A stretch of 64,000 nt of DNA from Candidatus Amulumruptor caecigallinarius (GTDB lineage: Bacteria; Bacteroidota; Bacteroidia; Bacteroidales; Muribaculaceae), in the NCBI GenBank assembly GCA_023665605.1, contig JAMPDP010000001.1:383229-447228 (forward strand). The letters are read 5' to 3'. The notes under the pieces were generated by a model that did no database searches, was not told the origin of the DNA, and saw only the letters and a program-made list of their open reading frames with translations. Position numbers and translations under genes: made by a program. Numbering within the stretch: the stretch's first letter is position 1; the number at the start of each line of letters is the position of its first letter. Of the stretch, positions 1-8,981 are shown in pieces.

Positions 1-13
1 CTCAGACGCTATA

Positions 14-59
14 AAATGAGTGGGTGTACCAAACTGCTTAATTTGATACACCCTCATTT
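14..59. repeat. Long imperfect inverted repeat (hairpin)
   Basis: Positions 14-33 and 42-59 are complementary over about 18 bp, with one mismatch and one bulge, around an 8-nt loop. The core is GGGTGTA/TACACCC with A/T-rich flanks on both sides. It could act as a terminator on either strand, probably for a gene that lies off the left edge, because feoAB ends at 269 and reads toward it. No protein-coding evidence is seen from 1 to 268. Confidence 0.6.
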
Positions 60-75
60 GCCGTACTGACAATGA

Positions 76-218
76 CCCCGGATGCCTTCGCTGTCGCTTC
101 GGCTTCCGGGGCTACGATAAATCAGCGTCCTGCGGACGCTCCTTAGGTGGTTTTGCAACACCCTTTTTGCTGAGTTGCATATAACCCCGGATGCCTTCGC
201 TGTCGCTTCGGCTTCCGG
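76..218. repeat. REP-like palindromic mosaic, copy 1
   Basis: This block holds three palindromic modules of a family found at six sites in the window. Module A (76-111) begins CCCCGGATGCC and ends GGCTTCCGGGG. Module B (125-139) is GCGTCCTGCGGACGC, a 6-bp stem with a TGC loop, preceded by TAAATC. A second, slightly shortened module A follows at 185-218. A TTTTGCAACACCC tag lies between them at 151-163. The block lies downstream of feoAB and has no coding signature. Confidence 0.8.
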
Positions 219-268
219 AATGTCTTTTATTGAGGTGCGGGCGGCGCGGGATGATGCCGGCGGGACGA

Positions 269-2614
269 TCAGAAGAGGAGGGCGAGGCGGTAGACTACCC
301 AGGCGACGGCCCAGGCGACGACGGTGTTATAGATGACTGTGAAGGCACCATACTTCCAGCTGCCGGCCTCCTTTGTCACAGCGACTATCGTGGCCAGACA
401 GGGGCAATAGAGCAGGATAAACACCATGAAGCCGAGAGCCGAAGCAGCCGAGAAGTCAGGCTTGCCGTCGGGGCCCGGGGCCGAGATGCGAGCCGAGAGA
501 GCCTGGTCGTCAATTTCCTCATCGCCGGTGTAAAGCACGCCGAGAGTTGAGACAACAACCTCCTTTGCGGGGACGCCTGCCACAGCAGCCACAGTGGCTT
601 TCCAATGCCACCCGAGGGGTTCCACCACGGGGGTTATGGCCTTACCCATCATCTCGAGATATGAGTCGCGGGGTTCCTCAGAATTTTTGTCCTGCAGGGG
701 GAAATAGTTGAGAGCCCACACCACGATGCTTGCGAGAAGGATTATGCCACCCATCTTGCGCAGATACTGCTTGCCCTTGGCCCATGCGTGACGCCATGTG
801 GCCTTGGCAGTCGGGAAGCGATAGGGAGGGAGCTCCATGACGAAGGGAGTCTCATCAGCCTTAAACACCCACTTGCGGAGCATTTTGGCGGTGAGCATGG
901 CCACCATCACGCCGATGGCATAGACAAGGAGGAATATCAAAGCGGCATGAGCCTCGAAGAACACTCCAATCAGCAGCACATATACCGGCAGTCGCGCCGA
1001 GCATGACATGAAGGGGTTGATCATTATGGTAATCAGACGGCTTGAGCGGCTCTCGATGGCGCGAGTGGCCATGATGGCGGGGACGTTGCAGCCGAAACCC
1101 ATGACGAGAGGGATGAAAGACTTGCCGTGAAGGCCAATCTTGTGCATCATGCGATCCATGATGAAGGCCGCGCGAGCCATGTAGCCGCTGTCCTCCATGA
1201 ATGAGATGCACAGATAGAGAATCATGATGTTGGGGAGGAAGACGATTACACCACCGACACCACCGATAATACCATCGGCGATGAGGTCTTTCAGTGCACC
1301 GTCAGGCATAAATTGGTCCACGAGTCCGGCAACCCAGTCGACGCCGCTCTCTATCCAATCCATAGGGTATTGACCGACGGTGAAGGTGAGCCAGAACATG
1401 AAGATCATCAGCAGGATGAACAGCGGGAAGCCAAAGAGCTTGTTGGTGACAAAGGCGTCGATGAGCTGCGTGGAGCGTATGGCAGTCCGTTCGCCGGTGG
1501 TCATTGTCTCCTTGAGGGCCCCCTCGATAAAGCCATACTTTTCATCGGCAATCATCGTGGCAATATCCTCGTCGCTATCCTTGACAAGCGTATCAACCTG
1601 AGCATCGCGGATGGCCAAAATCTCGCGTCCTCCGGGGAGGGCTCCCACCTCCGACTCAATGCGGCTGTCACCCTCAAGGAGCTTAATGGACATATAGCGG
1701 GGTGAGACGGCACGGCTCACATCGGGGTCAGTCTTAATCCGTGCGGAGATGGCTTTGATGGCGGCCTCCAGATTCTTGTTGAGGGTGACATGAACGTGAC
1801 GCACGTCAGTGTGCTTCCCCTCATACACCTTTATTACGGTGTCAAACAGGTTGTGCAATCCCTCGCCGGAGCGTGATACGGTGGGCACTACCGGGACACC
1901 GATCATCTCGCCAAGCATCTTGTAGTCGAGCTTGTCGCCCGAGCGGAGCAGCTCGTCATACATATTGAGTGCAATGACCATGGAGCGGTCCATGTCAATG
2001 AGCTCGGTGGTGAGATACAGGTTGCGTTCGAGATTGGATGCCACCACGACGTTGATAATGACATCGGGAACCTCGTCACGGAGATAGTTGCGCACATACA
2101 GCTCCTCGGGTGAGTATGAAGCGAGCGAGTATGTGCCGGGGAGGTCTACAATATTGATGCGGTAACCGCAATGGTTGAAGTGGCCTTTCTTGATGTCTAC
2201 GGTCACTCCGGAGTAGTTGCCGACATGCTCGTTGGCACCTGAGGCGATGTTGAACAGAGAGGTCTTGCCGCAGTTCGGGTTGCCGACGAGCGCCACGTTA
2301 ATGACACGGTGCTCACCGGCCGGAGCCTTGATGCAGTCATCAACGTGAGCAAACGCCTCTCGCTCCTCACCTTTGAGGGGTGTGCAGGCATCCACCATCT
2401 CCGCCTCCACCATATCGGCCTCAGAGCGACGCAGCGACACTTCATAGTTCAGGATGCGATATTTTATCGGGTCACGCATGGGAGCGGCGAGCACGGAGGT
2501 GACAACACGTCCCTTGGTGAAGCCCATCTCCATCATGCGCTTGCGGAAGGCCCCGTGGCCTTTTATCTTGACAATTACGGCACTTTGGCCCGGCTTTAAG
2601 TCGGTGAGAGTCAT
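269..2614 (-). CDS. feoB: Ferrous iron transporter, FeoA-FeoB fusion
   Basis: This 781-residue protein imports Fe2+ across the inner membrane. Residues 1 to about 75 form an SH3-like FeoA domain. A cytoplasmic G domain follows, with G1 GNPNCGKTS at 111-119, G3 DLPG at 157-160 and an NMYD G4 motif. The C-terminal half is polytopic membrane with the paired Gate segments typical of FeoB. FeoA and FeoB are separate proteins in E. coli, and the fused form is common in Bacteroidota. The ATG at 2614 starts directly with the FeoA sequence. A TAATTTTG promoter box lies about 40 nt upstream. It appears to be a single-gene unit ending before the palindromic repeats at 1-220. Confidence 0.95.
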   Translation of the reverse strand: MTLTDLKPGQSAVIVKIKGHGAFRKRMMEMGFTKGRVVTSVLAAPMRDPIKYRILNYEVSLRRSEADMVEAEMVDACTPLKGEEREAFAHVDDCIKAPAGEHRVINVALVGNPNCGKTSLFNIASGANEHVGNYSGVTVDIKKGHFNHCGYRINIVDLPGTYSLASYSPEELYVRNYLRDEVPDVIINVVVASNLERNLYLTTELIDMDRSMVIALNMYDELLRSGDKLDYKMLGEMIGVPVVPTVSRSGEGLHNLFDTVIKVYEGKHTDVRHVHVTLNKNLEAAIKAISARIKTDPDVSRAVSPRYMSIKLLEGDSRIESEVGALPGGREILAIRDAQVDTLVKDSDEDIATMIADEKYGFIEGALKETMTTGERTAIRSTQLIDAFVTNKLFGFPLFILLMIFMFWLTFTVGQYPMDWIESGVDWVAGLVDQFMPDGALKDLIADGIIGGVGGVIVFLPNIMILYLCISFMEDSGYMARAAFIMDRMMHKIGLHGKSFIPLVMGFGCNVPAIMATRAIESRSSRLITIMINPFMSCSARLPVYVLLIGVFFEAHAALIFLLVYAIGVMVAMLTAKMLRKWVFKADETPFVMELPPYRFPTAKATWRHAWAKGKQYLRKMGGIILLASIVVWALNYFPLQDKNSEEPRDSYLEMMGKAITPVVEPLGWHWKATVAAVAGVPAKEVVVSTLGVLYTGDEEIDDQALSARISAPGPDGKPDFSAASALGFMVFILLYCPCLATIVAVTKEAGSWKYGAFTVIYNTVVAWAVAWVVYRLALLF

Positions 2615-2654
2615 GTGAGAATGTAATGCTTATATGAAGACAGAAAATAGCACA

Positions 2655-2662
2655 CAAAATTA
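2655..2662 (-). promoter_or_regulatory. Predicted -7 element of feoAB
   Basis: On the minus strand this reads TAATTTTG, matching the Bacteroidota consensus TAnnTTTG. The predicted transcript start is near 2648, about 35 nt before the feoAB ATG. Confidence 0.6.
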
Positions 2663-2744
2663 GCCAATCGCGCCCCGTCTGCCAATACTCACAAATAGGT
2701 ATTCTCTGCAGATCGGAGGCGATGCAAAACCTGCTGTTGCATGT

Positions 2745-2885
2745 TTGAGGTTGTAAATCGGCGTCCTGCGGACGCCCTTTCGGTGTGGTGCCTTTTACCC
2801 CGGATGCCTGCGCTATCGCTCCGGCTTCCGGGGCTACGGGTAAATCGGCGTCCTGCGGACGCCCCTTCGAAGTTTTGCAACAGCT
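2745..2885. repeat. REP-like palindromic mosaic, copy 2
   Basis: The order is module B (2761-2775), module A (2798-2833), module B again (2848-2862), then the tag GTTTTGCAACA. The B modules carry the leader TAAATCGGC as in the other copies. The block lies between the divergent feoAB and the exported protein at 3115. The remaining sequence from 2886 to 3100 shows no gene or RNA I can recognise. Confidence 0.8.
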
Positions 2886-3102
2886 TCGTGTTGGAGGTAC
2901 AGATACAGCATCGTTATATCTGATTGTGGCACATCTACGAGGCGCTTTTGCAGAGGGGTAAATTCCCGGAACAGGCGCGGTGGTCGGCTGTGCCTCCCTT
3001 GAACCTGCCTATTATTGTCCACATTTAAACTCACTATGTGCATTAAATGGGGTTTCGCCGGAGATTTTTAGGATGTGGTTTGGGAGTTGGGGGCAAAAGG
3101 GT

Positions 3103-3110
3103 TATATTTG
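3103..3110 (+). promoter_or_regulatory. Predicted -7 element placed next to the start codon
   Basis: TATATTTG matches TAnnTTTG exactly. Only four bases separate it from the ATG at 3115, so a transcript starting at the usual distance would begin at or just after that ATG. Either the message is leaderless or translation begins at the in-frame ATG at 3145. Confidence 0.6.
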
Positions 3111-3114
3111 TGGT

Positions 3115-4173
3115 ATGGTGCGAGTTGTTCACTTCATTGTGCGCATGGGTCTGTTGCCGGCAGCCTTGATGGCGGCGGCCTTAGCGTTGCCGTTGCTACT
3201 GCGCGGCGAGGTGACGCGGGAGTATCTGCCCATGGTAGAGTTGGCTGACTCAGTGACGCTCTACGGTATGCCGGAGGATGCCATAAGCATGGTGATTGAG
3301 GTAAGGGGCTCTTTGCCGGGTGACAAGGAGGGGTTTGCCCCGTCAAAACGGGAGTGGGGATTGGTGTGGGACACCGACTCCGCGCTGACATCGGGTAGCT
3401 ACGTTAGCCTCAACAGCTTCCGTACCAACCACGGCGACCCCACGGATCGGCAAGGGCTGCGGGCGACATTCGGCACTCTCGGCGGCACACCCGGAAGCGT
3501 TAGCGCACAGCATACCGACATACTGACGGGAGTCAATGACACGGGCGCACCTAACACGCTCATCGTGGAGCTGAGTGACACGATGGCTCGCATCTTCGCC
3601 GGCAACTCGCGGCTCTCGCCTGTCGCGACCATGCGGCGCTCCCGGAAATGCGGCAACCTGTGGGGCATCCGCGCCAACTCACCTTGGAGGTCCGCGCTCA
3701 TCGTTGCCGAGACAGAGCTCAATCCGGCCTCACAACTGCAAACTGATTGGACTCGGGACTCACTGGAGAACTACTTGAGCCGGTCTACCGACCCTTGCGA
3801 GGGGCAATGGCGTTACCTCGACAGGGTGAATGACCCGGCGTTGGGCCGTCCGGGCGGGGCGTACCTGCTTGCCACGGTGAGCGATGGCCGCGAGGGGTAC
3901 GACATCATCTACCTTGACGGAGCGAGAGTGTGGGCATCGCGCTGGAAGCCGCTGATGGTCAAAGGGCACCTCTCCCCCACCGGCTTTGCGGGGGAGTATG
4001 ACCTGACATGGTATGACGCTACCATGCGCGCGGCCACCACAGCTCGTGATGAATGTTCCGCAACGCTCACGCCGTCCGCGCTCCTTGAAGTGCGCTTCCC
4101 GCTCAACGCTACGACGCTCCGGTTCGCCCGTGAGGGTGTCGGAAAATCTGCAAATGGCGGGAAGGGGTTGTAA
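3115..4173 (+). CDS. Hypothetical exported protein
   Basis: I do not recognise this 352-residue protein. The first 30 residues contain a basic stretch and a long hydrophobic run (MGLLPAALMAAALALPLLL), which suggests a signal peptide or N-terminal anchor. The rest is a soluble sequence rich in Ser, Thr and Asp with no catalytic motif I can name. A start at 3145 would give a more conventional signal peptide. The stop codon at 4171-4173 is the TAA inside the TAAATC leader of repeat copy 3, so the repeat seems to define the present 3-prime end and may have truncated the gene. It stands alone, facing umuC. Confidence 0.65.
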   Translation: MVRVVHFIVRMGLLPAALMAAALALPLLLRGEVTREYLPMVELADSVTLYGMPEDAISMVIEVRGSLPGDKEGFAPSKREWGLVWDTDSALTSGSYVSLNSFRTNHGDPTDRQGLRATFGTLGGTPGSVSAQHTDILTGVNDTGAPNTLIVELSDTMARIFAGNSRLSPVATMRRSRKCGNLWGIRANSPWRSALIVAETELNPASQLQTDWTRDSLENYLSRSTDPCEGQWRYLDRVNDPALGRPGGAYLLATVSDGREGYDIIYLDGARVWASRWKPLMVKGHLSPTGFAGEYDLTWYDATMRAATTARDECSATLTPSALLEVRFPLNATTLRFAREGVGKSANGGKGL

Positions 4174-4212
4174 ATCGGCGTCCTGCGGACGCTCCTTAAG
4201 AGGTTTTGCAAC
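4165..4212. repeat. REP-like module B, copy 3
   Basis: This is a single module B (4178-4192) preceded by GGTTGTAAATCG and followed by the tag GGTTTTGCAAC. It fills the whole gap between the convergent exported-protein gene and umuC and could fold as a terminator for either. Confidence 0.75.
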
Positions 4213-4216
4213 GGCT

Positions 4217-5485
4217 TCAGTTGCGGGCGTGAACGAGGATGATGTCGGAGAGGCGGGTGGTGTAGAGTCGTGAGGTCATGGTGCGACGTGTCATGTCATC
4301 GAAGCCTTGGCCCATTGATGCTATGCGGATGGCATGGGGTGAGACGGTGGAGTTGATGCGGTCGACGGCAGCCATGAGTCGCCGCTGCTTGGCCACGGCA
4401 GCGTAATCGGTGAATAGTCCGGGGGTAGCCCCGAGTCGGTCAGTGATGCGAGTGATGGTGAGACCGGCGCGCTTGTAGCCGTAGCCGGGGCGGTAGATAG
4501 TGGCAAGAGCGCGGAGGGCGGCTTTGAGAATCTCCGAGGTGGCGTTGGTGGCCTCGAGGAGTCGGCATGATGCAGCGTTGGCATACTGCGGCTCACCTTC
4601 ATGGAAGTGATTGGTGGCAATGAAAGCCTGCACTTCCAGGGCATATCCGTCCTGACGTCGGAGCCGGCGGGCAGCAATGGAGGCGAACCCGGCCATGGCG
4701 CGGCGGAGACTTTCGCGGTCATGGAGGTCCTCGGCAAATGAGCGCGAGCAGGTGATGGTCTTCTTCTGCGGCATGGTGAAGTCACCGGTGATGGCCGGGA
4801 TGCCGTTGAGTTCCTGCCAGGTGCGCAATCCGGTGACGTTAAACATCCCCTTGATCACCTCCTCGTCAAGTGACGCAAGACGAAGGGCAGTGTTGATGCC
4901 ATGGAGCCGTAGGCGCTTGAGGTGACGTCGTCCTATGCCCCACACGTCGGCGACATCGGTGAGTTCCAGAGCCTTGAGCCGCTTGGCCTCAGTGTCGATA
5001 AGGCATGCGCCCTTGTAGCCCGGATACTTTTTGGCAAATCGCGAGGCAATCTTGGCGAGAGTGCGCGTGGGCGCGAGTCCCACCGAGACGGGGATGCCTG
5101 TGGCGCGGCGCACATATCGCGCCACGTAGGCACCGAAGCTGCTCCAGTCACGCTGCTCGACGTCGGGAAATACAAACGCCTCGTCAATAGAGTAGACCTC
5201 AATGTTACCGGCAATCGAGGCAAGGACGGCCATGACGCGGTCAGACATATCAGAGTATAGGCGATGGTTGCCGGAAATGATGAAAGTGCCGGCGCGGCGC
5301 GCCTGCTCCTGAATCTTGAAATAGGGGTCGCCGCGCCGAAATCCCAGAGCCTTGGCCTCGTTGGAGAGTGCGACGGCGCAGCCGTCATTGTTGCTCAACA
5401 CAATAACCGGCTTGCCAAGGAGCTCGGGGCGGAACACGCGCTCGCATGAGACAAAGAAGTTGTTGCAGTCGACAAGGCCTATCAT
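4217..5485 (-). CDS. umuC: Error-prone DNA polymerase V catalytic subunit UmuC
   Basis: This is a Y-family translesion polymerase of 422 residues, the same length as E. coli UmuC. The N-terminus MIGLVDCNNFFVSCERVF carries the first catalytic Asp and the polymerase V-type CNNFF signature. SIDEAF, with the second acidic pair, lies around residues 100-105. A helix-hairpin-helix-like stretch with WGIGRR follows. The C-terminal half is the little-finger and UmuC-specific region. It is expected to bypass lesions together with processed UmuD. It lies 43 bp downstream of umuD on the same strand, clearly an operon. A run of ten C bases in mRNA sense sits about 12-21 nt before its ATG, where a ribosome-binding region would lie. 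Confidence 0.95.
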   Translation of the reverse strand: MIGLVDCNNFFVSCERVFRPELLGKPVIVLSNNDGCAVALSNEAKALGFRRGDPYFKIQEQARRAGTFIISGNHRLYSDMSDRVMAVLASIAGNIEVYSIDEAFVFPDVEQRDWSSFGAYVARYVRRATGIPVSVGLAPTRTLAKIASRFAKKYPGYKGACLIDTEAKRLKALELTDVADVWGIGRRHLKRLRLHGINTALRLASLDEEVIKGMFNVTGLRTWQELNGIPAITGDFTMPQKKTITCSRSFAEDLHDRESLRRAMAGFASIAARRLRRQDGYALEVQAFIATNHFHEGEPQYANAASCRLLEATNATSEILKAALRALATIYRPGYGYKRAGLTITRITDRLGATPGLFTDYAAVAKQRRLMAAVDRINSTVSPHAIRIASMGQGFDDMTRRTMTSRLYTTRLSDIILVHARN

Positions 5486-5496
5486 GCAGTTGTCAA

Positions 5497-5506
5497 GGGG
5501 GGGGGG
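5497..5506. repeat. Ten-base homopolymer G tract (C10 in umuDC mRNA)
   Basis: An uninterrupted G10 on the plus strand lies in the short umuD-umuC spacer. In the mRNA it is C10 immediately upstream of the umuC start. Tracts of this length are prone to slippage, so length variation could change umuC translation. It could also be a site of sequencing error. Confidence 0.85.
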
Positions 5507-5528
5507 AGTAAAAGGGTGAGAGCAGGAA

Positions 5529-6047
5529 TCAGAGGCGGGAGCCGCGACGGCGACGTCGGTTAGCCTTGATGGTGTAAAGCACTACGCCCCACACCATGAA
5601 TTCGTTGTCTTCAGTCACCTCAATGGGCTTGTACTGAGGGTTGGAGGGCATGAGGAAGAGGCGCTTGCGGTCCTTCATCAGGTGGATGCGCTTGAGGGTG
5701 AACTCCCCGTCAAGGCAACATACCGCGAGGTCGCCCTCCTCGGGCTCCACCGAGCGGTCAATGACGAGTATGTCCCCCTCGGTGATGCCTTCGCCACACA
5801 TTGAGTCGCCTACCACACGACCATAGAATGTTGAGGCCGGATGACGGATAAGGTCTTTGTTGAGGTCAATGGTCTCGGTGATATAGTCCTGTCCCGGACT
5901 GGGGAAGCCGGCGCGTATGCCGCCGTCAGCAAAGGCGAGCGGCAAGGGAGTGGAAGTGTCGGCACGGTATATCTTGAGGTCAATTCGGCCATCGGCATCG
6001 GGGTAAGTGGTGGAAGAGGCCGTTGAGGAGCGTGGTTTGGTTGCCAT
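5529..6047 (-). CDS. umuD: Polymerase V accessory protein UmuD (LexA-like autopeptidase)
   Basis: This S24-family protein of 172 residues is self-cleaved on RecA filaments to activate UmuC. A cleavage site of the Ala-Gly type is visible in IRAGFPSP. The catalytic Ser lies in VGDSM and the catalytic Lys in FTLKR. The ATG at 6047 was chosen because TAACTTTG, a strong -7 box, ends five bases upstream. A longer reading frame extends further but would start upstream of that promoter. An N-terminal tail of about 30 residues rich in Ser and Thr precedes the cleavage region. The first 20 residues look like the short UmuD tail, not a LexA DNA-binding domain. No recognisable SOS operator was seen. Confidence 0.93.
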   Translation of the reverse strand: MATKPRSSTASSTTYPDADGRIDLKIYRADTSTPLPLAFADGGIRAGFPSPGQDYITETIDLNKDLIRHPASTFYGRVVGDSMCGEGITEGDILVIDRSVEPEEGDLAVCCLDGEFTLKRIHLMKDRKRLFLMPSNPQYKPIEVTEDNEFMVWGVVLYTIKANRRRRRGSRL

Positions 6048-6052
6048 ATATG

Positions 6053-6060
6053 CAAAGTTA
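6053..6060 (-). promoter_or_regulatory. Predicted -7 element of umuDC
   Basis: The minus strand reads TAACTTTG. Five bases separate it from the umuD ATG, so the predicted transcript has almost no 5-prime leader. Confidence 0.65.
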
Positions 6061-6185
6061 GCAATTTTGTCGCATTGGCAAAGGATATATATGATATGCG
6101 GAAGGGGGAAAGCGGCGTCAGGGGTTGGAAATGCATTGGTGAAGAAATTGGTAAAAAAAATTTGGAGGGTATTGGGAGAAATGTT

Positions 6186-6193
6186 TATCTTTG
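6186..6193 (+). promoter_or_regulatory. Predicted -7 element of tRNA-Ala
   Basis: TATCTTTG lies about 40 nt before the mature tRNA 5-prime end, and a TTTG-like -33 element near 6160 is plausible. It diverges from the umuDC promoter. Confidence 0.6.
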
Positions 6194-6232
6194 CAGTGTC
6201 AAAAGGGAAAAGCACCGATTGACAGACAACAC

Positions 6233-6306
6233 GGGGTATTAGCTCATCTGGCTAGAGCGCGACACTGGCAGTGTCGAGGTGAGCGGTTCGAGTCCGCTAT
6301 ACTCCA
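6233..6306 (+). tRNA. tRNA-Ala (anticodon GGC)
   Basis: The cloverleaf folds completely. The acceptor stem is GGGGTAT (6233-6239) with ATACTCC (6299-6305), including one G-U pair. The D stem is GCTC/GAGC and the anticodon stem is CGACA/TGTCG. The anticodon loop CTGGCAG has GGC at 6267-6269. The T arm is AGCGG-TTCGAGT-CCGCT. The discriminator is A at 6306. CCA is not encoded (CCT follows), so it must be added after transcription. It decodes GCC and GCU codons. Confidence 0.96.
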
Positions 6307-6314
6307 CCTCCTGT

Positions 6315-6350
6315 TTCCCTCCTTGGTTCACAGGGAGGGATTATTATTTA
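6315..6350 (+). terminator. Terminator of tRNA-Ala
   Basis: TCCCTCC and GGGAGGGA form a 7-bp GC-rich stem with a roughly 10-nt loop, followed by the T-rich stretch TTATTATTTA. Confidence 0.75.
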
Positions 6351-6624
6351 GCTCTGTCCGACCGATTGACATCAATCGGCGCGTTCGGGAAGGCTCTCGG
6401 CTCGTGACAGCAGCTTCGGGAAGGCTCTCCTCTCCCTGCCGCAGGGTTCCTCCTCTCTATCCCCAAAAGGCTCCCTTTCTTCTCCACAACTCCTACTCCT
6501 CTCTTCTCCACCACGAATTAGTTTTCCGACAACAGGCAGTTGCGCCGAGTCCATATAATCCGGCACTTCTGCACCAAGGCAGCAGTAAGTCACACCGAAC
6601 TCGCGAAATCCGGGATTTCTCTAA

Positions 6625-6882
6625 CGGCTTGGCCAACAATCAGACACACTCGCTCGTTATTACATCGGAAAACGGAAATACGTCTCCTCCACCCTCACCA
6701 ACGCCGATTTGGTCAACGCACTGAGAGCCAATACACTCTCCACCATCGGCCACCATCACCACATTGACATCACCCTTCGCTTTCTGCATCGGCAGAATCA
6801 CTATTCTCGGGCAGCCCTGCGCATGAAGGATGCCGAGAACCGTCAGGGAAATTACAGAATATCTGATATATGCGGCACTTAA
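6625..6882 (+). pseudogene. Possible decayed gene remnant upstream of rho
   Basis: The 610 bp between tRNA-Ala and rho hold no intact gene. An 85-codon open frame runs from the stop at 6622-6624 to TAA at 6880-6882. Its composition is protein-like (for example YYIGKRKYVSSTLTNADLVN), but it has no start codon until near the end. A second frame just upstream (about 6540-6625) contains SHTELAKSGISLT, which resembles part of a helix-turn-helix. The two could be one frameshifted gene. I cannot name a family, and the region may instead be an untranslated rho leader. Confidence 0.3.
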
Positions 6883-6916
6883 CAGCATTGCCTGCCGCAC
6901 AACTGATATATTATTA

Positions 6917-8956
6917 ATGTATAATATCTCCGAACTTAACGACATGAGCGAGCAGCAGCTCGCACAGATAGCCGAGTCCATGGGCATCAAGAAGGTGAAT
7001 ACCGCCGACAAGGACTCAATGGTTTACGACATTCTCGACAAGCAGGCCGAAGCCCACGCCGCCAACGTCACCGAGCAGCAGCAACAGCAGCGCCGCGGCC
7101 GCAAGCCGCGTGGCGAAAAGGCAGAGAAGCCCAATCGCGAAGGTGAGGCCGCCGAGGCTCCGGCTCCCGGTGATGAGACGGCAGCAGAAGCACCCGCGCC
7201 CCGCAAGCGTGGCCGCAAGCCCAAGGCTCAGGCTACGGCTGACCAGCAGACACCTGCCGCCGCTGCATCAGAGGCACCCGGGGAAGCAGCCCCCGTGGCC
7301 GAAGGTGAGCCCGGCGCAGTGAGCGTGGCACCCGCACCCCGCAAGCGTGGGCGCAAGTCCAATGCCCAGAAGGCTGCCGAGGCTGCCGCCGCTGCTCAGG
7401 CTGCCGCCGCCGCTGCGAACGGCGGACAGAATCCTCAGCCCTCCCTTTTAGAAAACGCCGAGGAGCCGAAGATGCTTCCCGAGGCATCCGTAGCCGAGTC
7501 ACCCGAGAGTGCTCCGACAGCCCCTGCCGCGCCGGTAGAGATGCACCCGCGTGTGTTTACGCCCCGCAACAAGGGTGACCAGGAGGGTCAGCCCGAGAGC
7601 GAGCGCACTCCGTCACTTGGCAGCTTCTTCCCTGCTGCCGCCGGTCAGGGTCGCAAGTTCGTGCCGCGCAGCCAGCGGGAGCGTGAGATGCAGCAGCAGC
7701 GCCCCCAGCAGCAACAGCAGCAGCGCCCTCAGGGGCCGGTGATGATAGCCGAGCCGGGGCAGAAGCTCCCCAACCAGCCTCAGGGAAAGAAGAACAAGAA
7801 CAAGAACCGCCAGCAGATGCAGGAGCCGCTGTACAACTTCGACAACATTATCGAGGCTACGGGCGTGCTCGAAGTGACTCCCGAGGGTCACGGATTTCTG
7901 CGCTCCAGCGACTACAACTATATGCCCTCGCCCGACGACATCCTGGTCACTCCGCAGCAGATCAAGCAGTGGAGCCTGAAGACCGGTGACGTGGTGGAGG
8001 GGATGATTCGTCCGCCGTTTGAGGGTGAGAAGTACTTCCCGCTCACCGGTGTGAACCGCATCAACGGCCGCTCACCCGAATATATCCGCGACCGCATCAA
8101 CTTCGAGCACCTCACGCCGCTGTTCCCCGATGAGAAGTTTGACCTGACCTCCGGTCGTGCCGCCAACATCTCCACCCGCGTGGTTGATATGTTCGCGCCC
8201 ATCGGCAAGGGTCAGCGCGGCCTCATCGTGGCTCCCCCCAAGACCGGTAAGACCATCCTGCTCAAGGATATAGCCAATGCCATCGCCGAAAATCACCCTG
8301 AGGCATACATTATGATACTCCTCATCGACGAGCGCCCCGAGGAGGTGACGGACATGAGCCGCAGCGTCAACGCCGAGGTGATAGCCTCCACCTTTGACGA
8401 GCCTGCCGAGCGCCACGTGAAGATAGCAAGCATAGTGCTTGAAAAGGCGAAGCGCATGGTGGAGTGCGGTCATGACGTGGTAATCCTGCTCGACTCCATC
8501 ACCCGTCTGGCCCGAGCGTACAACACCACGGCTCCCGCGTCAGGCAAGATACTGTCAGGCGGTGTTGAGGCCAACTCGCTCCAGAAGCCCAAGCGCTTCT
8601 TCGGCGCGGCTCGCAACATAGAGAACGGCGGTTCGCTCACCATCATCGCCACGGCCCTGACTGAGACCTCATCCAAGATGGACGAGGTGATATTTGAGGA
8701 GTTCAAGGGTACGGGCAACATGGAGCTTCAGCTTGACCGCAAGCTCTCGAACAAGCGTATCTTCCCTGCCGTCGACATCATGGCATCCTCGACGCGCCGT
8801 GACGACTTGTTGCTGCGGCCGGAGAACGTGAACCGCATGTGGATACTCCGCCGGTTCCTCTCAGACCGGAACAGCATCGAGGCGATGGAGTTCATCAAGG
8901 ACCGCATGGAGCGCACCTCCGACAATGACGAGCTGCTCCGCACCATGGGCGACTGA
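6917..8956 (+). CDS. rho: Transcription termination factor Rho with long disordered insertion
   Basis: This is the hexameric RNA-dependent ATPase that ends transcription. It has 679 residues, against about 420 in E. coli. A SAP-like Rho N domain spans residues 1 to about 45. About 270 residues of low-complexity sequence follow: Ala/Pro/Glu-rich blocks, three basic GRK motifs ([24 protein letters not shown]) and glutamine runs. The cold-shock RNA-binding domain comes next, then the RecA-like core with Walker A APPKTGKT near residue 440, Walker B VVILLDS and the RNA-contacting loop FKGTGNMEL. The ATG at 6917 begins the conserved [10 protein letters not shown] sequence. A long Rho insertion is known in Bacteroidota. 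No convincing promoter box was found just upstream. Confidence 0.97.
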   Translation: MYNISELNDMSEQQLAQIAESMGIKKVNTADKDSMVYDILDKQAEAHAANVTEQQQQQRRGRKPRGEKAEKPNREGEAAEAPAPGDETAAEAPAPRKRGRKPKAQATADQQTPAAAASEAPGEAAPVAEGEPGAVSVAPAPRKRGRKSNAQKAAEAAAAAQAAAAAANGGQNPQPSLLENAEEPKMLPEASVAESPESAPTAPAAPVEMHPRVFTPRNKGDQEGQPESERTPSLGSFFPAAAGQGRKFVPRSQREREMQQQRPQQQQQQRPQGPVMIAEPGQKLPNQPQGKKNKNKNRQQMQEPLYNFDNIIEATGVLEVTPEGHGFLRSSDYNYMPSPDDILVTPQQIKQWSLKTGDVVEGMIRPPFEGEKYFPLTGVNRINGRSPEYIRDRINFEHLTPLFPDEKFDLTSGRAANISTRVVDMFAPIGKGQRGLIVAPPKTGKTILLKDIANAIAENHPEAYIMILLIDERPEEVTDMSRSVNAEVIASTFDEPAERHVKIASIVLEKAKRMVECGHDVVILLDSITRLARAYNTTAPASGKILSGGVEANSLQKPKRFFGAARNIENGGSLTIIATALTETSSKMDEVIFEEFKGTGNMELQLDRKLSNKRIFPAVDIMASSTRRDDLLLRPENVNRMWILRRFLSDRNSIEAMEFIKDRMERTSDNDELLRTMGD

Positions 8957-8981
8957 CACCACCACTGTACAGACTGAGGCA

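Noticed and set aside
191..550. 119-codon frame at the left end
   Set aside because: It starts in repeat copy 1 and then runs antisense to feoAB.
6047..6100. SOS (LexA) operator upstream of umuD
   Set aside because: No palindrome matching a known LexA box was seen; Bacteroidota boxes vary, so absence is not conclusive.
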